The translations under genes and the position numbers were made by a program. Of a stretch of 10,137 bases of DNA, positions 5,869 through 10,137 are shown piece by piece (the stretch's first letter is position 1; each line of letters begins with the position of its first letter). This DNA is from Acidilobaceae archaeon. Its GTDB lineage: Archaea > Thermoproteota > Thermoprotei_A > Sulfolobales > Acidilobaceae. The notes under the pieces were generated by a model. The model worked only from the letters and a program-made list of their open reading frames with translations. It did not search any database and was not told where the DNA came from. The stretch lies in assembly GCA_027013765.1 (NCBI GenBank), contig JALWGG010000174.1:1-10137 (forward strand), read 5' to 3'.

Positions 5869-7308
5869 ATGGGGGAGAGTAAGGGCGGCAGCCTAGAGTC
5901 TCTGGGGAGAAGGCTGGAGGCCTGGGTAAGGTCCTGGATGCCCGACCCCTTCATATTCGCCATAATCCTAACAATAATAGGGGCCATAATATCGGTCCTA
6001 GTACTGAAGCCCTACAAGTATGTAGGCTGGGGGGGCACCATAAAATTCGTCATCTATGACTCCTGGTTCGGGGGCTTCTGGAAGCTACTCACATTCAGCA
6101 TGCAGATGGTCCTAATACTAGTGACGGGATACGTGATAGCGCACCACCCAGTAGTCTATAGGGGGCTATCAAGGCTAGCCGCCTGGCCTAAGGACACCAA
6201 GTCGGCAGCAGCACTGGCAGCCCTAGTATCGATAATCCTATCCTGGATAAGCTGGGGGCTAAGCCTCATAGGGGGTGCAGTGCTTGCAAGAGAGATAGGG
6301 AAGCAGGCAGCCCTCCGGGGGAGAAAGATCCACTACCCCGCAGTGGTTGCAGCAGCGTATGCCGGGCTGGGATTAACCTGGCACTGGGGGCTAACATCGA
6401 GCGCCGCGCTCCTAATGAATACGCCCGGAAACTTCCTGGCAAAGACCATGAAGGAGCTCTATGGCAGAGAGACTGTGCCCCTTAGCGAGACCATATTCCA
6501 CCCATACACGATAATAAACTTCATAATAATAACGATAGCAGCGGTAATCATACTATGGGCTATATCCCCTAGGGAGGGAGACCTCAAATCCATAACGGAT
6601 TATGACCCCGACGCGCTTAAGGAGGAGGTAGCAGGGGAGGAGAGGGTAGAGCCGAAGACCCTTGCAGAGAAGCTGGAGAACTCAAGGACCCTAGCCCTGA
6701 TCACAGTACTCTTCGGCCTAATAGCCCTCTACTATGAGATCTCGGGTAAAGGCCTCTCTAGGGCGCTAAACCTGAACGTGATGAACTTCATATTCCTAAT
6801 GATAGGCCTACTACTATACGCCAACCCGATAAGATATGCGAGAGCCTTCTATGACAGCGTCAAGGGGGCCGCCGGAGTCATACTACAGTTCCACTTCTAC
6901 GCCGGGATATTCGGCCTATTCAATACAACCTTCGAGCCTACAGGGCTAAGCGCTGCAGAGATAATAGCGGATAAGCTAGCCAGCATAGCCACCCCCGGGA
7001 CATGGCCTATAATGTCATGGCTGATAGCAGGCTTCATAAACCTATTCATACCGAGCGGCGGCGGGGAGTGGGCGACGATAGGAGAGATCCTTGTAAGGGC
7101 CGGCCACCAGCTGGGAGTCCCGGTGGGTAAGACCATAATCTCATACGCCGTCGGTGATGCATGGACCAACCTGCTACAGCCGTTCTGGGCGATACCACTC
7201 CTACACATAACATCCACAAGGGCCAGAGACGTCTTCGGCTACACAATAGCCCTTATGATACTGATAGCGCCAGTCATAGCGATATGCCTAGCCCTAATCC
7301 CATACTAG
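5869..7308 (+). CDS. atoE: AtoE-family short-chain fatty acid transporter
   Basis: This is a polytopic membrane protein of 479 residues related to AtoE (short-chain fatty acid transporter family), which moves small carboxylates such as acetoacetate or butyrate. About ten or more hydrophobic segments are seen, starting near residues 27-46, 74-92 and 113-140, with a charged cytosolic-type loop at about 234-272. Family signatures are WKLLTFSMQM at 71-80, WGLSLIGGAVLARE near 129-142, QFHFYAGI at 340-347, NLFIPSGGGEW at 391-401, and GDAWTNLLQPFWAIPLL at 429-445. The frame opens at GTG 5860, but ATG 5869 is preferred because GGTG at 5859-5862 lies six bases before it. Several signature residues differ from the form I recall (QFPFYAGI, PSGGGQWavQGP); see findings. 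Its substrate is inferred from family only. Neighbouring acyl-CoA synthetase and aldehyde oxidoreductase genes fit organic acid use. Confidence 0.88.
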   Translation: MGESKGGSLESLGRRLEAWVRSWMPDPFIFAIILTIIGAIISVLVLKPYKYVGWGGTIKFVIYDSWFGGFWKLLTFSMQMVLILVTGYVIAHHPVVYRGLSRLAAWPKDTKSAAALAALVSIILSWISWGLSLIGGAVLAREIGKQAALRGRKIHYPAVVAAAYAGLGLTWHWGLTSSAALLMNTPGNFLAKTMKELYGRETVPLSETIFHPYTIINFIIITIAAVIILWAISPREGDLKSITDYDPDALKEEVAGEERVEPKTLAEKLENSRTLALITVLFGLIALYYEISGKGLSRALNLNVMNFIFLMIGLLLYANPIRYARAFYDSVKGAAGVILQFHFYAGIFGLFNTTFEPTGLSAAEIIADKLASIATPGTWPIMSWLIAGFINLFIPSGGGEWATIGEILVRAGHQLGVPVGKTIISYAVGDAWTNLLQPFWAIPLLHITSTRARDVFGYTIALMILIAPVIAICLALIPY

Positions 7309-7324
7309 GAGGGGCCACCCCCAC

Positions 7325-7333
7325 CTTTTAATA
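7325..7333 (+). promoter_or_regulatory. TATA box of the DUF432-mscS pair
   Basis: CTTTTAATA, preceded by a C/A-rich stretch. Initiation would fall near 7355, about 13 bases before the TTG at 7368. It lies in the 59-base gap after the transporter, so the pair can be expressed separately from it. Confidence 0.55.
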
Positions 7334-7367
7334 CCACACCCAAACACCCTTCTTTACGGGTATAGAC

Positions 7368-8117
7368 TTGCCGGTACAGGCAAGCGACAACGAGCTGCTC
7401 TTGAACGTGCCGTGGAGGCTGGAGCCGGGTTCATGGATCGAGGTTGGGGAGGCCAGGATCGAGAGGAGTAGTAATGGTGATGTAAAGGCGTGTGACAGCT
7501 ACGGGTGCACGGAGGCCAGGGTCCCTCCAGGCTCCCCCGTATACGCGGCCCCCATACCATCCATACACAGGGTCCTAGCGGCCACCCCCTACATATACGT
7601 TGAGTTCGAGAAGAGCGTGTACATTAATGAGGGGGAGGACTACTGGGCGCTGGCACCCTATGAGGTCGAGGTCTATACAAGCAATATAGCGATAGCCAGG
7701 CTGAGCCCCGTCAAGGTCAAGTTCACACTTGTAGGGGACGTTGTAGACGGGATCCTGGCCAGGTACTATAGGAGTGAGGTGGGATACACCCAGGACGAAC
7801 TCCCAGACCCCACCGGCACGGCTGTCGTCAGATTCATAGTATATGGGGGTGATATAGTGCTGCCCGGGGTAGGATTCAACGCCTCCCAATCGAAATTCTA
7901 CGTTGACGACGACGGGCTAATCTACTATCCAAACCTGCGCGTGGAGGTCAGCGAGGGCGTGGTGACGGTAAAGACTACTGGAGAACCCCCGAGGCGGGGA
8001 CTGAGGGAGATAGTAAGGACTGTAACCCATAGGAAAGTCCCTATAGCACTCCTCCAGCAGACCCAGCCGTTCGTCATGACAGTCCAGGTCCAGAGGAGGA
8101 GCCTGGCAACCCAGTAG
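7368..8117 (+). CDS. DUF432-like protein, probable partner of the MscS channel
   Basis: This 249-residue protein has no signal peptide and no clear membrane segment, so it is probably cytosolic. It looks rich in beta strand (alternating hydrophobics in YIYVEFEKSVYI, YEVEVYT, VKVKFTLVGD). The run KFTLVGDVVDGILARYYRSEV near 116-136 resembles the conserved KYALYG...G...RY segment I recall for archaeal DUF432 (PF04270); this assignment is from memory. Near 188-202 there is an acidic YVDDDGLIYYP-type stretch. The start is TTG 7368, with a weak GGGT at 7358-7361 and the TATA box above. The mscS start lies ten bases past this gene's stop, and the mscS ribosome site overlaps that stop, so the two are translationally linked. 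A role in channel gating or assembly is inferred; no biochemical function is known to me. Confidence 0.7.
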   Translation: MPVQASDNELLLNVPWRLEPGSWIEVGEARIERSSNGDVKACDSYGCTEARVPPGSPVYAAPIPSIHRVLAATPYIYVEFEKSVYINEGEDYWALAPYEVEVYTSNIAIARLSPVKVKFTLVGDVVDGILARYYRSEVGYTQDELPDPTGTAVVRFIVYGGDIVLPGVGFNASQSKFYVDDDGLIYYPNLRVEVSEGVVTVKTTGEPPRRGLREIVRTVTHRKVPIALLQQTQPFVMTVQVQRRSLATQ

Positions 8118-8127
8118 GTGACGCGTC

Positions 8128-8985
8128 ATGGATGGGGGAGCCCTGGATAAGATCCTCTCAGGGCTAAAGAGTAGGGTGGAGACCATAGCGACATCAATAA
8201 TAATATTCGTCGCCGGGCTCCTACTGGCATACTTTATAAGGAATACTATGAGGAGGAGCCTGAAACCCAGGATCCCGCCCCACGTATACAGGCCAATAGA
8301 ACTACTGGTATTCTACTCCCTACTATTCCTAGCGGGGGTCGCAGCGCTATACCCGCTGGGGGTTAACCTGTCGGCACTCCTAGTAGCCGGGGGGTTCGCG
8401 GGCATAGTAATAGGCCTTGCAGCCCAGAACACACTAGGCAACCTAGTCAGCGGGGTGATGCTCCTAATAGAGCAGCCACTAAGGATCGGGGACCCGGTAT
8501 CCGTTAGCGGGGTCTCCGGGGTAGTTGTAGGGATCAATGTATTCTCTACTAGGATAAGGAGCTGGGACGGCCCCGTGGTGAGAATACCAAACAACACGGT
8601 CTTCAACAACGTGATAACAAACTACGTTAGGATGAAGGCTAGGAGGGTCGAGTTCACCATATCAGTTCACTATGACACAGACATAGGCAAGGCCGTGGAG
8701 GTCCTCAAGGAATTCATGGCAAATCACCCACTATGCCTAGTAAACCCGGGGCCAGAAGCCTTTGTAGATAGCTACGGGGACTCGGGCATAATATTGAAGG
8801 TTAGATGCTGGGCCCCGCCACAGGCCTGGTTCGCCACAAAAGTCGACCTCCAGACCCGGGTAAAAGAGGCGCTGGACAAGGCAGGGATCAAGATCCCCTA
8901 CCCACAACTAGACCTACACCTAGTAGACCAGGAGACGCCCCTCAAAGTAGACCTGGGCAAGTGTGGGGAGGGGGCTCAAGATTAA
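8128..8985 (+). CDS. mscS: Small-conductance mechanosensitive channel (MscS family)
   Basis: This 285-residue channel has the minimal MscS layout and opens under membrane tension to release solutes during hypo-osmotic shock. Membrane segments lie near residues 19-38, 57-76 and 81-100. The third is the pore helix, rich in Gly and Ala (LLVAGGFAGIVIGLAAQ), and runs into NTLGNLVSGVMLLIEQPLRIGD. The beta domain follows, with VRIPNNTVFNNVITNY near 151-166, then an alpha/beta C-terminal domain to about residue 265 and a short tail. ATG 8128 is preceded by GGTG at 8117-8120 with a seven-base spacer; this site overlaps the TAG of the preceding DUF432-like gene. It thus forms a two-gene unit with that protein. 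The AOR gene begins 38 bases after its stop. Confidence 0.92.
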   Translation: MDGGALDKILSGLKSRVETIATSIIIFVAGLLLAYFIRNTMRRSLKPRIPPHVYRPIELLVFYSLLFLAGVAALYPLGVNLSALLVAGGFAGIVIGLAAQNTLGNLVSGVMLLIEQPLRIGDPVSVSGVSGVVVGINVFSTRIRSWDGPVVRIPNNTVFNNVITNYVRMKARRVEFTISVHYDTDIGKAVEVLKEFMANHPLCLVNPGPEAFVDSYGDSGIILKVRCWAPPQAWFATKVDLQTRVKEALDKAGIKIPYPQLDLHLVDQETPLKVDLGKCGEGAQD

Positions 8986-8987
8986 AC
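8981..8987 (+). promoter_or_regulatory. Weak candidate TATA box for the AOR gene
   Basis: ATTAAAC overlaps the mscS stop codon. Initiation about 25 bases on would fall near 9009, just ahead of GGTG at 9013-9016. Read-through from mscS is equally possible. Confidence 0.35.
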
Positions 8988-9023
8988 AGTCCCACGACAC
9001 TACTAGCAGTATGGTGCATGGTA

Positions 9024-10137
9024 TTGGCGTGGGTTAACGGGAGGATACTAATCCTACACTTATCAGGGGATAGCGTAGAGGCTACAACCCTCAACGTCCC
9101 GGAGGAAGTATTCATGAAGCTCGGCGGTGGCAGGGGCCTAGCAATGTACCTCTACATGCACCTAGTCGAAGACCAGCCAGACCCGTTATCCGTGTCTAAC
9201 CCACTAATAATAGCTCCAGGCCTCCTCCTAGGCTCCAAGCTAACCACAGCCTCAAAGACGATCATAGCGGCGAGGAGCCCGAAGACAGGGTTCATGGGGA
9301 GGAGTAGCGTCGGGGCTAGGCTGGGGCTTGAATTGAGGAGGCTAGGATATGACGGGCTAGTCGTCACCGGCGGGATGGATGAGCCATCTATACTGGTGAT
9401 AGACTGCGATGGGGTGAGTGTGAGGAGCGCATCTGGGGTGTGGGGGAAGAGGGTAGGCGGGGCCAGGCTAATACTCTCAAGAGAGTATGAGGGCTATGCA
9501 GACGCCATCATAGGCCCAGCGGGGGAGAACCTGTCAGCCATGGCAACAATAGATGCTAACGGCAGGCAGGCTGGCAGGACGGGGATGGGGGCAGTGATGG
9601 GGTCCAAGAGGTTGAAGGCAATCCTCGTGAAGGGCTGCAAGGACCCGGAGCCTAGTAGCCCTCAAGAGGCTAGGAGGCTAGCCCTGGAGCTGACTAGGGC
9701 CACTCACAAGCATAAGTCAAGCAGGAATCTCATAGAGTATGGGACCCCCCTGATGCTGGACCTAACAAACAAGGTACACGGAGTATTCCCGAACCTAAAC
9801 TGGAGGAGGAGCACACTAGACTGGTGCGGGGAGCACAAGCACGAGGAGCTGTCCAGATTCGCCCCCAGGCTCAGGGTTGCAAGGAACCCCTGCACGGGGT
9901 GCTGGAGGGTATGCAGCCAGGTGGTTGAGGTTGGGGGTAGGAGGGTTGACGGCCCGGAGTATGAGACCGTATACAGCCTGGGCCCTATGCTGGGGATATG
10001 CGACATAAAGGATATTGCATTGCTAAACGAGTTGGCAGACGAGCTGGGCTTAGACACGATTAGCCTGGGAGTCACTGTGGCATGGGCGATAGAGGCCGGG
10101 GAGAAGGGGCTACTGGACGGGGCCCCCAGCTGGGGAG
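9024..10137 (+). CDS. aor: Tungsten aldehyde:ferredoxin oxidoreductase, N-terminal part (3' partial)
   Basis: An open frame runs from TTG 9024 past the window end, 371 complete codons of an expected 600 or so. It belongs to the AOR/FOR/GAPOR family, which oxidises aldehydes to acids with a tungsten bis-pterin centre and passes electrons to ferredoxin. Seen in order: the N-terminal NGRILIL strand, GGGRGLAMYL at 34-43, SPKTGF at 85-90, IGPAGENL and GRTGMGAVMGSKRLKAI of the first pterin-binding region, then C290-x2-C293-x3-C297 (NPCTGCWRVC), the first three ligands of the 4Fe-4S cluster. This cysteine spacing is that of Pyrococcus AOR. The fourth ligand lies beyond the edge. TTG 9024 is chosen because GGTG at 9013-9016 is seven bases upstream; ATG 9018 is only one base from it. 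Near the pterin site some residues differ from AOR (see findings). The substrate within the family is unresolved. Confidence 0.88.
   Translation, partial: MAWVNGRILILHLSGDSVEATTLNVPEEVFMKLGGGRGLAMYLYMHLVEDQPDPLSVSNPLIIAPGLLLGSKLTTASKTIIAARSPKTGFMGRSSVGARLGLELRRLGYDGLVVTGGMDEPSILVIDCDGVSVRSASGVWGKRVGGARLILSREYEGYADAIIGPAGENLSAMATIDANGRQAGRTGMGAVMGSKRLKAILVKGCKDPEPSSPQEARRLALELTRATHKHKSSRNLIEYGTPLMLDLTNKVHGVFPNLNWRRSTLDWCGEHKHEELSRFAPRLRVARNPCTGCWRVCSQVVEVGGRRVDGPEYETVYSLGPMLGICDIKDIALLNELADELGLDTISLGVTVAWAIEAGEKGLLDGAPSWG

Noticed and set aside
7311..7330. GGGG-CCA-CCCC followed by TTTTA after the transporter gene, resembling an intrinsic terminator.
   Set aside because: The stem would be only four pairs with a three-base loop, and the T run is better explained as part of the TATA box for the next gene.
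40..8706. The palindromic word GAGGWCCTC occurs about 15 times (for example at 40, 348, 459, 1770, 2223, 2864, 3500, 4809, 8698), far more than chance for a nine-base word.
   Set aside because: Every copy I checked is in frame in a gene and encodes Glu-Val-Leu or Glu-Asp-Leu with the preferred codons GAG, GTC/GAC and CTC. Other Glu-Val-Leu sites use CTA or CTG. Codon and codon-pair bias explains it without a DNA-level motif.
9704..10075. A 123-codon open frame on the minus strand.
   Set aside because: It lies wholly opposite the AOR gene, whose motifs and cysteine ligands are clear. The antisense translation is Ser/Pro/Leu-rich and looks like a shadow.

Overview
The window reads as a piece of a hyperthermophilic archaeal chromosome, most likely Thermoproteota (Crenarchaeota) of a Desulfurococcales-like type. 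Arginine is written almost only as AGG/AGA and isoleucine mostly as ATA. TTG, GTG and perhaps CTG serve as start codons, Shine-Dalgarno sites are GGTG-type, and TATA boxes are archaeal. The gene set fits too: an archaeal AsnRS, a tungsten aldehyde oxidoreductase, and a DUF89 protein. No genus is claimed. Genes are packed tightly, with no intergenic stretch above about 165 bases. I see no RNA gene, insertion sequence, CRISPR array or sign of recent transfer.

Left part (1-1544, + strand): the last 45 residues of an AMP-forming acyl-CoA synthetase, an AT-rich gap, then an M20-family metallo-deacylase/peptidase. Middle (1527-5711, - strand): asnS is transcribed first. Behind its own TATA box follows a compact three-gene operon: a DUF89 metal-dependent phosphatase, a SerA-type 2-hydroxyacid dehydrogenase, and a class V aminotransferase. 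The aminotransferase ends 18 bases inside the convergent M20 gene. Right part (5869-10137, + strand): an AtoE-type short-chain fatty acid transporter, a DUF432-like protein paired with an MscS channel, and the first 371 codons of a tungsten aldehyde:ferredoxin oxidoreductase (AOR) that runs off the window.

Working together: the dehydrogenase and aminotransferase can supply the first two steps of the phosphorylated serine pathway (3-phosphoglycerate to phosphohydroxypyruvate to phosphoserine). The co-transcribed DUF89 phosphatase is then a candidate for the missing phosphoserine phosphatase, or for a repair enzyme that clears a side product. This is the most interesting hypothesis in the window. 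The right part looks like uptake of organic acids, osmotic release (DUF432/MscS) and aldehyde oxidation, as in peptide- or organic-acid-using heterotrophs, with the acyl-CoA synthetase fragment at the left edge in the same theme. The link between these genes is inferred from proximity only.

Several starts differ from the longest open frames. A recurring spacing of 5-7 bases between GGTG and the start codon favours ATG 300, ATG 5869, TTG 9024 and possibly GTG 5705. The DUF89 gene clearly extends upstream of its first ATG, through a CxxC motif, to a start that is not a standard codon.
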